Shown: one piece after another, positions 26,018 through 34,399 of the stretch
Position numbering within the stretch: position 1 is the stretch's first letter
How the letters are laid out: each line of letters starts with the position of its first letter
Assembly (NCBI RefSeq): GCF_005233845.1
Contig: NZ_SZQL01000017.1
Location: 1-64,000, forward strand
Source: Ilyomonas limi
GTDB lineage: Bacteria > Bacteroidota > Bacteroidia > Chitinophagales > Chitinophagaceae
Length of the DNA: 64,000 nucleotides
Reading direction: 5' to 3'
Program-made: the position numbers and the translations under genes
Notes under the pieces: model-generated
The model's input: only the letters and a program-made list of their open reading frames with translations
Told to the model about the DNA's origin: nothing
The model's database searches: none

Positions 26018-26920
26018 ATGTTTAAACATCTATTACCAACAATTGCTCTTTCCGGAATATTTGTATTCACATCTTTTTCAGTCGCAGCACAAGGAGTAGA
26101 AGAGCCAAGAGTAACCAATGCAACATGGTCGAAGCCTTACCCTCCATTTAAAATCGCAGGTAATCTATATTATGTAGGCACGTACGACCTGGCATGTTAC
26201 CTCATTACAACACCAAAAGGAAATATACTTATCAATACCGGACTTGCAGCTTCGGCACAGCAGATAAAAAGTAATATAGAGACACTTGGGTTTAAGTTTT
26301 CCGACATTAAAATACTCTTAACCACGCAAGCGCATTACGATCATGTAGCTGCTATGGCAGCTATTAAAAAGACGACCGGTGCGCAATTGATGGTGGATGA
26401 AAAAGATGCTGCTGTATTGGCCGATGGCGGCAGCTCCGATTATGCACTGGGTGGCAATGGCAGCACTTTTGAACCTGTACGGGCAGATCGCTTATTGCAC
26501 AATGGTGATACCATCCAATTGGGAGATATGCAATTGATGATGTTGCACCATCCCGGCCACACCAAAGGTTCTTGTAGTTTTTTGTTTACGGTAAAAGATG
26601 ATCAACAATCTTATAAAATACTTATCGCCAACATGCCTACAATTGTTACAGAGAAAAAATTTGCAGAGGTAACCAGTTATCCAGACATTGCAAAAGACTA
26701 TGCCTATACATTAAAAGCAATGAAAGATATTTCGTTTGATATATGGCTTGCATCGCATGCGAGTCAGTTTAAGCTGCACGATAAACACCATCCCGGCGAT
26801 GCCTACCAGCCTGCGGCTTTTATAGACAGGCAAGGCTATGATGCTGCACTCAACGAACTACAACAGCAATATGAAGAGAAGCTGGCAGCAGATAGCACGC
26901 AAGCTGGCGTAACGAAGTAA
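26018..26920 (+). CDS. Subclass B3 metallo-beta-lactamase, GOB-like Q116 type
   Basis: A 300-residue secreted metallo-hydrolase with a signal peptide (cleavage after S-V-A-A-Q region). Zinc motif is T-Q-A-H-Y-D-H, with Gln in place of the first His of the usual H-x-H-x-D-H. Further zinc ligands are in HHPGHTKGS (His196 equivalent) and in the HASQF block (His263 equivalent). This arrangement matches the Q116 variants of subclass B3, known from GOB enzymes of Elizabethkingia. Such enzymes hydrolyse beta-lactams with zinc in the D120-H121-H263 site; activity here is inferred. The dienelactone hydrolase gene follows after 151 bp. Confidence 0.88.
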   Translation: MFKHLLPTIALSGIFVFTSFSVAAQGVEEPRVTNATWSKPYPPFKIAGNLYYVGTYDLACYLITTPKGNILINTGLAASAQQIKSNIETLGFKFSDIKILLTTQAHYDHVAAMAAIKKTTGAQLMVDEKDAAVLADGGSSDYALGGNGSTFEPVRADRLLHNGDTIQLGDMQLMMLHHPGHTKGSCSFLFTVKDDQQSYKILIANMPTIVTEKKFAEVTSYPDIAKDYAYTLKAMKDISFDIWLASHASQFKLHDKHHPGDAYQPAAFIDRQGYDAALNELQQQYEEKLAADSTQAGVTK

Positions 26921-27071
26921 AAATAAAAACTTTCCCACCATAGCAATTTCTCCTAAATGGAGCACTAAAGCTATAGAATGAAATAGCTGCAACAATTTGC
27001 AGGCTTTACAAAAAAGAAACTTATTAGCGTGGAATGATTTAAATTTGATTTCAACACCCATACAAACCAAC

Positions 27072-27959
27072 ATGAACCAAATCAGAAAAGAAGACATCAA
27101 ACAAGAAGTATTTGACCTGTATGATGATTATGCACATAACCGCATTAACAGGCGCAACTTCGTGCAACAGCTTTCTGCCTATGCAGTGGGAGGAATTACG
27201 GTAACGTCGTTGATGAGTTTTCTGATGCCTGATTACCAGGGCGCCATCCAGATTAAAGACGATGATCCCCGTTTACAATCAACATACGTTAATTATCCTT
27301 CTCCTAAAGGCGGTGGAACTATCAAAGCCTTGTTGTCAATGCCTGCAGATGCGAAAGGAAAACTTGGCGGCATAGTAGTGGTTCATGAAAACCGGGGATT
27401 AAATCCGCACATTGAAGACGTAGCAAGAAGAGCCGCGCTGGCAGGATTTATTTCGATTGCTCCCGATGCATTAACACCATTAGGTGGCTATCCCGGCAAT
27501 GACGATCAGGGTAGGGAGTTGCAAAGTAAACGGGACAGAAATGAGATGCTGGAAGATTTCATAGCTGCATACGACTATCTTAAAAATCATAAAGATTGCA
27601 ATGGTAAAGTGGGTGTGGTAGGTTTTTGCTTTGGCGGTTGGATTGCCAATATGATGGCAGTACGAATCCCCGATTTATCGGCGGCTGTTCCATTTTATGG
27701 CGGTCAGCCGGCGAGCGAAGATGTACCTAAAATACAAGCTCCGCTCCTCCTGCACTATGCAGCATTGGATACACGTGTTAATGAAGGTTGGCCGGCATAC
27801 GAGGCGGCTCTAAAAGCGAATAACAAAACATATACTGCTTACATATATCCCAACGTAAACCATGGCTTTCATAACGATACGACACCCCGCTACGACAAAG
27901 CGGCTGCAGAACTTGCCTGGCAACGTACCATTGATTTTTTTAATGAAAAACTGAAATAA
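27072..27959 (+). CDS. Dienelactone hydrolase-family protein (YghX-like)
   Basis: A 295-residue alpha/beta hydrolase. The N-terminus has a Tat-like N-R-R-N-F-V-Q-Q-L followed by a hydrophobic stretch typical of YghX-type members. The catalytic triad can be seen as Cys in G-F-C-F-G-G, Asp in AALDTRVN and His in NVNHGFHND. Oxyanion region is [18 protein letters not shown]. The protein probably hydrolyses an ester or lactone; substrate unknown. I chose the ATG at 27072 because upstream residues lack any family resemblance. It may share a transcript with the B3 lactamase gene. A hairpin follows. Confidence 0.9.
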   Translation: MNQIRKEDIKQEVFDLYDDYAHNRINRRNFVQQLSAYAVGGITVTSLMSFLMPDYQGAIQIKDDDPRLQSTYVNYPSPKGGGTIKALLSMPADAKGKLGGIVVVHENRGLNPHIEDVARRAALAGFISIAPDALTPLGGYPGNDDQGRELQSKRDRNEMLEDFIAAYDYLKNHKDCNGKVGVVGFCFGGWIANMMAVRIPDLSAAVPFYGGQPASEDVPKIQAPLLLHYAALDTRVNEGWPAYEAALKANNKTYTAYIYPNVNHGFHNDTTPRYDKAAAELAWQRTIDFFNEKLK

Positions 27960-28131
27960 GAAGAGCGCTATTTGAAATAAATTAAGAATGTGCCACGAAG
28001 GCACGAATACATAATAAATTTATATCATCAACTTATACCATTTCAAAGTAGATAGTTCGGCTAATCAACAGAAATAAATTAGTTGCGTAATCTTATTAAT
28101 CCCCACAACTCAATTTAAAAATGGTATAATT

Positions 28132-28188
28132 ACCGGTGCAGGCACAAGTATGCAGCATTCATTACTGCACCTGTGTGCCTGCACCGGT
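28132..28188. terminator. Long inverted repeat between convergent genes
   Basis: ACCGGTGCAGGCACA (28132-28146) pairs perfectly with TGTGCCTGCACCGGT (28174-28188), with a 27-base spacer that itself contains TGCAG and CTGCA-type complementarity. It lies between convergent genes and probably serves both as a terminator. Confidence 0.7.
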
Positions 28189-28201
28189 AAGAAGTTAGAG
28201 G

Positions 28202-28750
28202 TTAATTAATTGGTTCGAAGCTGCTCGCATACGGATCGGCAGGCGGTTCACCGGGCGAGATTCTAAGCCATTGTCCATCCATTTTATAAGCATATCTGCC
28301 TGTAAGATTATTGGAAAGTTCTTCCTCAGTAGCATCTCTGTTTACTGTGGTTGTACCCCATCCGTTGTAATGTGCCCAGGCAGCATAAAACACAAAAGAC
28401 CCTTCTGTTGCTGTTGAGCCTTCATCAAATGCTATTGTGCCTATAGCTTTGGTGGCCGACTGCATATACTGAGTCTCCATAGTGTAGTAAAATTCTGCGT
28501 TTTTGCCATCTGCAGTAAATGAAAAAACTTTACCGCTTTTCCATGCCGGGCCTACTACTTTACCGGTGTACACATCGTATAGCTCGAGCATTGATGCAAA
28601 GCCGCTTGCCCAGGTGCCTTGCAAACCGGTTGGTGGTGGCGTGGCTGGCGTATCAAAATGGATGTCGGGAGGAGTATGGTCTTTTTTACAGCCTGTACCT
28701 GTAAAGAGCGCTACCAATAACAAAGTAGCTAAAAGAATGTTCTTTTTCAT
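28202..28750 (-). CDS. Lipoprotein of unknown function
   Basis: A 182-residue lipoprotein (lipobox T-G-C, Cys21). A Pro/Thr-rich linker (about 30-45) is followed by G-T-W-A-S and a run of likely beta strands: VFSFTADGKNAEFYYTME, GTIAFDEGS, GSFVFYAAWAHYNGW. G-x-W at the start of an eight-strand pattern resembles lipocalin-like lipoproteins of Bacteroidota, which bind small hydrophobic ligands. Family placement is tentative. Monocistronic, with a hairpin past its end. Confidence 0.65.
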   Translation of the reverse strand: MKKNILLATLLLVALFTGTGCKKDHTPPDIHFDTPATPPPTGLQGTWASGFASMLELYDVYTGKVVGPAWKSGKVFSFTADGKNAEFYYTMETQYMQSATKAIGTIAFDEGSTATEGSFVFYAAWAHYNGWGTTTVNRDATEEELSNNLTGRYAYKMDGQWLRISPGEPPADPYASSFEPIN

Positions 28751-29054
28751 GGGTTTAATGATTTGGGTTTAGTTATTAAAGGCAAACTTACAACGGCTGT
28801 AAGGCTAATTAAAGTGATACTTGCATGAAGTGAGCTTTTTATAATATGAATTGCTGGTCCTCTGTTAGTACTTTGGTATTTTTGTCTAAGCAGATGCTGT
28901 GATGCCTATCAGGTTGTTTTTAACGGCCTGTTGGCATATTCTTCAAGGCACATACCGGCGTAAAATATAGCAGGATTTCAATCTGCTTTTATTTATAGCT
29001 ATGTTTTTATTACCCGCTGTATCCGGAACTGTTCACCGTATCTTATACACTTAC
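28751..29054. other. 304-bp spacer without features
   Basis: The stretch lies upstream of the lipoprotein gene and downstream of the GNAT gene, both on the minus strand. It holds no coding frame, perfect hairpin or consensus promoter that I can support. Confidence 0.4.
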
Positions 29055-29759
29055 TTACAGGCTGGCATTTGCGTTATCATTTTTCTTTAAAACAAAAAAG
29101 TACATTTCCTTCCTTGTTTCAAATCCTATGTTTTTATACACATTGATTGCCCTGCTGTTCTCATTTCTTACATGCAGAAAAGGAGTGTTTCCTGCTGCCA
29201 ACATGCGGTACATCTGGCGCAAGAGCAGTTGCCTTGCATAACCCTTTCCTGTATGATGAGGATGGGTACAAACCGCACTAATTTCTGCATAGTTGTATAG
29301 ATGTAAACGCTGCCCTGCCATAGCTACCAACTCACCGTCTTTTAAAATACCTTGATAATAACCGAAATCAATAGTTCGTGCAGCAAAAGGACCAGGATTG
29401 GTAAGTTTAGTTAACAGCAGCATCTGCGAAATATGTTCATCTGTTAAGGATATAATTTCTTCATCATCCCGGAGCTCCGGCAGAGGTGAGCCGGCATACA
29501 CCATCTGCAAGCCACTTATACGGTGCAAAACCCTCCAGGAATCAGGAATGACCTGGTCTTCTGCCGAAAAGAGAACAATAGTCCGATCAAAAGAAGTTAT
29601 ATCATACAGTATATTGAAATTGGCTGTAGTGTACTCTTGTAACCCTACAATAGGAGAAATTTCTTTTGGAAAAACTTTTACAGTATCTGTACCCAACGCT
29701 AAAGCTTTATTGCCCGAAATTAATGCGTGCCAGACAGGATTATCCAATACAGGTGTCAT
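29055..29759 (-). CDS. GNAT-family N-acetyltransferase (FR47-like)
   Basis: A 234-residue protein. The C-terminal half (about 130-225) holds the GNAT fold with the acetyl-CoA loop H-H-T-G-K-G-Y-A-R and the preceding strand AEISAVCTHP. The end NSRAINVYKNIGFETRKEM is typical of FR47-like members. The N-terminal 120 residues resemble the inactive GNAT-like half of two-domain proteins (ILYDITSFDRTIVLFSAEDQ). Acceptor is unknown. No operon partner. Confidence 0.88.
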   Translation of the reverse strand: MTPVLDNPVWHALISGNKALALGTDTVKVFPKEISPIVGLQEYTTANFNILYDITSFDRTIVLFSAEDQVIPDSWRVLHRISGLQMVYAGSPLPELRDDEEIISLTDEHISQMLLLTKLTNPGPFAARTIDFGYYQGILKDGELVAMAGQRLHLYNYAEISAVCTHPHHTGKGYARQLLLRQMYRMLAAGNTPFLHVRNENSRAINVYKNIGFETRKEMYFFVLKKNDNANASL

Positions 29760-29946
29760 GATTTTTAATAGGAAGCCGACTGGTTTGTAAAAAAGGCCAC
29801 AATATTACAAAACAGGATGGTGTATTTCTTTCACGTTTTTCGGGATAGTAACGCAGTGTACCCAAGAACATAAGAAACGATTTAAAGAAGCGTACAATTC
29901 TTTTATGTAAATTACAGCCATTACCTTATTCATAAACCTACCTGCT

Positions 29947-30528
29947 ATGAAATACCTGTTTATTATTCCACTCTTATTACTGAGCTATTGCTCTCAAATG
30001 TTTGCACAACAGGAAAATAAATTAACTCCCGTTGCTGCCGCCTTATTCAAAAACATACAAACAAAACTAACTGTAACAGCGCAAAACAGTATTGCTGAAA
30101 AACTCGGCTTTGTTTTATCGGGAAATGAAGAACAGCCTTTTGCACAGGATAAGGAGAGCAAAGATTATCCGTTTGCGGCAACCGTATTGCCAACCGATAT
30201 AAACAAGGACGGTAAAGAGGAGATTTTTATATCTTACGGCAACGCTTTTACCTCAGGTAATACCGGCTCCAGCATTGTGCTGTTTATACCAAGTACGGCA
30301 GGAAGTTATACACCGCATCTGAATTTTCCGGGTACTGTTCCGGATGTATTGGCGACCTCTAATCAAGGCTATCCGGATTTATTAATTGGCGGTCCAGGTA
30401 TGGAATTTCCGGTGTATAGATGGAATGGTAAAACGTATGCGCTTTATAAAACAATAAAAGATACCGACTACGATAAATTAAAGAAAGTGAATATCGAAGA
30501 TTTGAGTAAAGCATATATAAAAGGATAA
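29947..30528 (+). CDS. Secreted protein of unknown function with an FG-GAP-like segment
   Basis: A 193-residue protein with a signal peptide (MKYLFIIPLLLLSYCSQMFA). Residues 70-170 contain ATVLPTDINKDGKEEIFISY, a calcium-loop motif D-x-N-x-D-G as in FG-GAP or dockerin-like repeats, and later YPDLLIGGPGMEFPVYRWNG. These look like two to three blades of a partial propeller. Too short for a complete propeller; perhaps a peptide partner or inhibitor. No recognised function and no close neighbours on its strand. Confidence 0.65.
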   Translation: MKYLFIIPLLLLSYCSQMFAQQENKLTPVAAALFKNIQTKLTVTAQNSIAEKLGFVLSGNEEQPFAQDKESKDYPFAATVLPTDINKDGKEEIFISYGNAFTSGNTGSSIVLFIPSTAGSYTPHLNFPGTVPDVLATSNQGYPDLLIGGPGMEFPVYRWNGKTYALYKTIKDTDYDKLKKVNIEDLSKAYIKG

Positions 30529-30829
30529 GTTTGGTTGTTTTTCAAAAGGGAATACAATTAACAGAAACTATAGTGTAAATTCCAACAATGGTGCCCCGGT
30601 TCAATATCTTAAAAAGCACCAGCCGAATCAGAATGGCCTAACCGCATTGTATGCTGCGCATTGGCTGTGATATGAAAAACAAGAATAAAAAGAAAATTGA
30701 CTATTTTAATCATACTGTTTTGATCATATTGTCGCTTTAAAAATTCTATTGAGGAAGCCTTTGTAAAAAATTCATCACCGGTTTAAAGCTATTTAATATA
30801 TTCCTTCACAATAAAACAAAATTAAACCT

Positions 30830-31071
30830 ATGCCAGAAACAACTCAATTAGTTCCCGACAATTCTCTTTTAAAAGCCTCTCCCGAAGGAGGAAGACAACT
30901 GGCTATAAAATGGCAAGACTAACCATTAAAGCTACACAACCAGATGCGGCCGTACGGGAAAGGCTGAGAGCTGTATATTCTGAAGACGCTGCCATGCTGA
31001 TTGTTATTAGTCAGACTGTTGCGGTTGAATTTGCTACAATAGCTGCTGCAAATAATTATTGGAGAAAATAA
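30830..31071 (+). pseudogene. Possible small protein of about 80 residues split by a missing A
   Basis: An ATG at 30830 opens MPETTQLVPDNSLLKASPEG and continues GRQLAIK, then stops at 30922. An overlapping frame from ATG at 30910 reads MARLTIKATQPDAAVRERLR and ends YWRK at 31071. The junction is ATAAAATGG. One extra A would fuse the parts in frame. Both halves have ordinary protein-like composition. No family is recognised. Alternatives are two overlapping tiny genes or chance. Confidence 0.35.
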
Positions 31072-31151
31072 CTAAACTACTATAATCGCATTTTAGTAAT
31101 TGGAGAATTCTTCAAAACCGAATATAGGTTGGTTGGGCTACCCATAAGTAG

Positions 31152-31192
31152 CTACTTTGCAAGGTCTTCCGATGGAAGACTTTGCAAAGTAG
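31152..31192. terminator. Long near-perfect hairpin next to the repeat lipoprotein gene
   Basis: CTACTTTGCAAGGTCTTCC (31152-31170) pairs with GGAAGACTTTGCAAAGTAG (31174-31192), a 19-bp stem with one G-U pair and a 3-base loop. It lies 55 bases past the stop of the minus-strand gene 31247-33100. No T run follows on that strand, so it may be a processing or stability element instead. Confidence 0.5.
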
Positions 31193-31246
31193 AAATATGT
31201 CCTTTCATAATTTTTACCAGCCAACGTACATCGCACAAAAGAATAT

Positions 31247-33100
31247 TTAATCCACAATTGGTAAATCAAATACACCTTCTGTTATTGTTTTTGTGCCTGT
31301 GCTTCCTTCTACTATATTCGTAAGCTTGCCACTGAAGGTTCCTTTTACACGGGTAGCAGTAATGCTGGTAACAATAATTGTAAAAGGCGGATTGGTGGTA
31401 AGAAAATTACTGCTGGTATTCCAGATAGTAACAGAATGATCTGCATTTACTGCCTTATAATCTACTTCTATGCGATAAGTACCAGGTGGTATATAATGCT
31501 TTTCATCGTAAGTGCCGGCAGTTACACTGCTTCCATCTGTTTTTGTAATAAATATCTGCAGTTCAGGAATGTTTTCTCCGTTGGCAGGTGCAGTAAAACC
31601 ATCAAGATACAATTGCTGAGCACCACTCAAATCCGGTTCGTTTGTAGCTTTCGCTCTGTTGTTGAAAGCGGTAAACACGCCATCTATTTTACAGGTATAA
31701 GTTCCGGCTACAACAGGCACATCCACCACGTTCACTTCAAAAGAGCAGGAAGACGTGCCGACAATCGGCGTAAAAGTGAAGGTGCCACTGACTGCGGGTG
31801 TACCGCTGGCTTGTAATGTTACAGTTTGCAAGCCTGTTTTAGTAAAGGACCCTGACGCTGAAAAGCTCATTCCATTCACTTCAGTGGTAGCAATGATATA
31901 TGTGCCAACCGAAGTCACATCCACTGTAATATCTACACTATTAGCACTGTTTAAGACAGCTCCCGAAGTATAAATGCCATTTATCGTTGTGTTGGTACAG
32001 GCGTTTGGCGCGCCACCTAAAGTAAATACGGCAGCAACAGGCGCAGCCTCAAAGGTTACCGGAAAAGAACAAGTAACACCATTGCCTGAAAGATTGAAAG
32101 TCGTTGTTTCCGCTGCCACGGGTGTTCCGGTGGCTGTTAAAGTAACTGTTTGCGGCGTGGAGGAGGCAGCAGCAAACGTTCCGGTTCCGGTAAAAGTTAC
32201 CCCGTTAGCAGCCGTTGTTGACAATGAATACTTACCTGCTTTAGTAACAGTTGCAGAAACAGTTACCGTGTTTTGCGTAGTCATTGGTGTGCCTGCCATG
32301 TAAGTTCCGCTCAGTTTTGCAGTGCCACAGTTCAACGCAAAAACGGCATCGGGCAAATTGTTGGGGGTAATTGTTAGTGTAAAATCGCAGGTTCCTACTG
32401 TCACCGTTATATCGCCCTCCGTTTGCGGTGTACCCAATCCCTGCAAAACTATATGCTGCGTACCAGTAGTAGCAAAGGTACCATTGCCTGTAAAAGCAAT
32501 ACCATTATCAGTGGCTATGTTGAAAGCATAAGTACCCGGTGTGGTTACCTGTACATCAAAGGCAAGCGTATTGGATGCATCTAATGCAACACCAGCCTGA
32601 TAAGTTCCGCCAAATTCCGGTGTGGGGCAGTTTCCGTTTGCATCAGCTACGGTATATACCGAAGTGGTGTTGCCGGGAGTGCCGCTGCTGATTACGGTGA
32701 TTTCTTTGGCACAGGTGGTAGTACCATACGTTACATGTAGTATGAATGTGCCGGTAGCAATGGGCGTTCCGTGCCCTGCTGCCTGGAATGTAACAAGTCC
32801 TAATGTATTTACGTGACCCACACTTCTGAAATAAATGCCATTAACAGTATCAGAAGAAATGGTATACTTACCTGCTTTGGTAATCTCTGCCTGCAGAGTA
32901 ATATAATTTGCAGTATCAACAAGCGCGGAATCTGCTATATAAATACCGTTTATGGCTGATGGCAGACACTCACCCGTTGAATCTGATTGTAAGGAACCCA
33001 TGGACGCGTCGCTTTCAAAAGAGCTTTCCTTTTGACAGGACAACACAGTAAACAACAGGAAAAAAAATGCGGCAAGGCTAAAGAAAAGAGATCTCATCAT
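31247..33100 (-). CDS. Surface lipoprotein with four to five Ig-like repeats
   Basis: A 617-residue lipoprotein (lipobox L-S-C, Cys22). Residues 45-460 contain four tandem units of about 100 residues, each with C-x-x-x-x-I-N-G-I-Y or a G-T-Y-like start, a D-V-T/S-V-G-T-Y strand, NGMSFSASGSFTKTGLQTV, and ASGTP before the closing TFTFTPIVGTSSCSFEVNV. One Cys at each end of a unit suggests an internal disulfide. The C-terminal 150 residues differ (LDGFTAPANGENIPEL) and may be the functional head. Thr/Val/Gly-rich, adhesin-like; ligand unknown. Confidence 0.78.
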   Translation of the reverse strand: MMRSLFFSLAAFFFLLFTVLSCQKESSFESDASMGSLQSDSTGECLPSAINGIYIADSALVDTANYITLQAEITKAGKYTISSDTVNGIYFRSVGHVNTLGLVTFQAAGHGTPIATGTFILHVTYGTTTCAKEITVISSGTPGNTTSVYTVADANGNCPTPEFGGTYQAGVALDASNTLAFDVQVTTPGTYAFNIATDNGIAFTGNGTFATTGTQHIVLQGLGTPQTEGDITVTVGTCDFTLTITPNNLPDAVFALNCGTAKLSGTYMAGTPMTTQNTVTVSATVTKAGKYSLSTTAANGVTFTGTGTFAAASSTPQTVTLTATGTPVAAETTTFNLSGNGVTCSFPVTFEAAPVAAVFTLGGAPNACTNTTINGIYTSGAVLNSANSVDITVDVTSVGTYIIATTEVNGMSFSASGSFTKTGLQTVTLQASGTPAVSGTFTFTPIVGTSSCSFEVNVVDVPVVAGTYTCKIDGVFTAFNNRAKATNEPDLSGAQQLYLDGFTAPANGENIPELQIFITKTDGSSVTAGTYDEKHYIPPGTYRIEVDYKAVNADHSVTIWNTSSNFLTTNPPFTIIVTSITATRVKGTFSGKLTNIVEGSTGTKTITEGVFDLPIVD

Positions 33101-33499
33101 AATGGTTTCGGTTGCTTTTGCAAAAAAGCTTCATTTTGAGCTTACTTCCAAATTTTTCTTTATATGATGTGTTGTATTAGGTTCGTTTCTGTTATGCCAC
33201 ATTAATCCTTTTTGCAGATGCTGCGATAATAATCAAACGGCTTTCACCTTTATTAGTAAAGAAAAACGCTCAGGCGTATATTCTTCCCGCTATGTCTTCT
33301 TCTTTAGCTAATTGCACGAAGCGCTAATGGAAATTGCAACAGCTATGGCATTGTAAGTTGAAAACATTAAATTTTGAAAAGCAAACTATCTGACTTTTAT
33401 TTCTCATGGGTTCTTCATTTCAAGGCTTTTGTTACACCGCATGAGACTTTATGGGAACGAAAGGATGCCGTGCAGAGAAGAAAAGGCTTTACTTATAAT
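33101..33499. other. 399-bp spacer without features
   Basis: This spacer lies between two minus-strand genes. No coding frame, hairpin or promoter stands out. Confidence 0.4.
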
Positions 33500-34165
33500 T
33501 TATACCATTTTAGCTTCCTCAATATCAGGCGTTGTGTATAAATTTTCTGGTATCTCTGCCAACGTTGAATAATGGATTTGGTTACTAAGACCATAAAATT
33601 TTTGAAAGCTCATAATAAGCGGTCGCCATTTATCCGGATCTATCCTGTTTGTGCATCCATCCATTAAAATAGATGGTGCTGTATGTACGCAAACAATTTT
33701 CAATTCCATCGTTAATATGCGACCGTTTTGCAAAACATCATCTGCTGCAAGCTTGTGTATCGCAATCAGCTTTGCCTCCAGTTGCACAGGACATTCCTGC
33801 ACCAGCGGCGCTTTTACCTTAGTGGCAGTCGTAGCCGTAACACCGGCAACATCAAATTTGTCTGGTTCGTACCTGTAACCTTTCAACCTTTTCCCTTCGG
33901 GCACAGGGTTGGAACCTGTTGTACGTGCAAGGTAGTTTACTGACGCCACTTGTTCTTCCGAAGGCAGGTTAAGCACACATTCACGCGTGCGAATAATATT
34001 CTCAGTTGTTTTTGAAAAGGCACTTATACCTATCATGCAGCGCCAACCAAGCCAGAACGCCGAAGATATCGGGGCAAGATTATACGAGCCATCCTGGTTA
34101 ATAGTGCTTATTAAAATTACCGGTGTTCCAAAATACAAAATAGCGGGTTGAACAATTTTGTGCAT
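33500..34165 (-). CDS. Flavin reductase-like FMN-binding split-barrel protein
   Basis: A 221-residue protein of the flavin reductase-like family. The block PVILISTINQDGSYNLAPIS followed by SAFWLG matches the FMN-binding strand-loop of the split barrel, and ENIIRTRECVLNLPSEE is characteristic. Proteins of this branch bind FMN and act as reductases or oxygenase partners. C-terminal residues HYSTLAEIPENLYTTPD are not a recognised domain. No neighbour points to a partner oxygenase. Confidence 0.85.
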   Translation of the reverse strand: MHKIVQPAILYFGTPVILISTINQDGSYNLAPISSAFWLGWRCMIGISAFSKTTENIIRTRECVLNLPSEEQVASVNYLARTTGSNPVPEGKRLKGYRYEPDKFDVAGVTATTATKVKAPLVQECPVQLEAKLIAIHKLAADDVLQNGRILTMELKIVCVHTAPSILMDGCTNRIDPDKWRPLIMSFQKFYGLSNQIHYSTLAEIPENLYTTPDIEEAKMV

Positions 34166-34399
34166 AAGAAAAATATTTAGAACAAAATTGCTTTTTAGTT
34201 ATACGCTATACAACCCGAATCTTGCTCTTGTTCTTCAAGGTTAAGCAATACTGCAAAACATACATAATATGGGAAGAACCACCATTTGGAAGTAGTTGAA
34301 AATGCATACTCCAAATTGTAGTTATATGTCGAGGTGTGCTTCCGCAATTTTCATTACCCGAGCCACAAAAGCCACAGAAAGATATTCAATAAAAATATA

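Larger units (their letters stand above)
30529..31246. other. 718-bp region with a split small ORF and a hairpin
   Basis: No standard-size gene is present. The region contains the frame-split small ORF at 30830-31071 and the hairpin at 31152-31192, both annotated separately. Confidence 0.5.
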
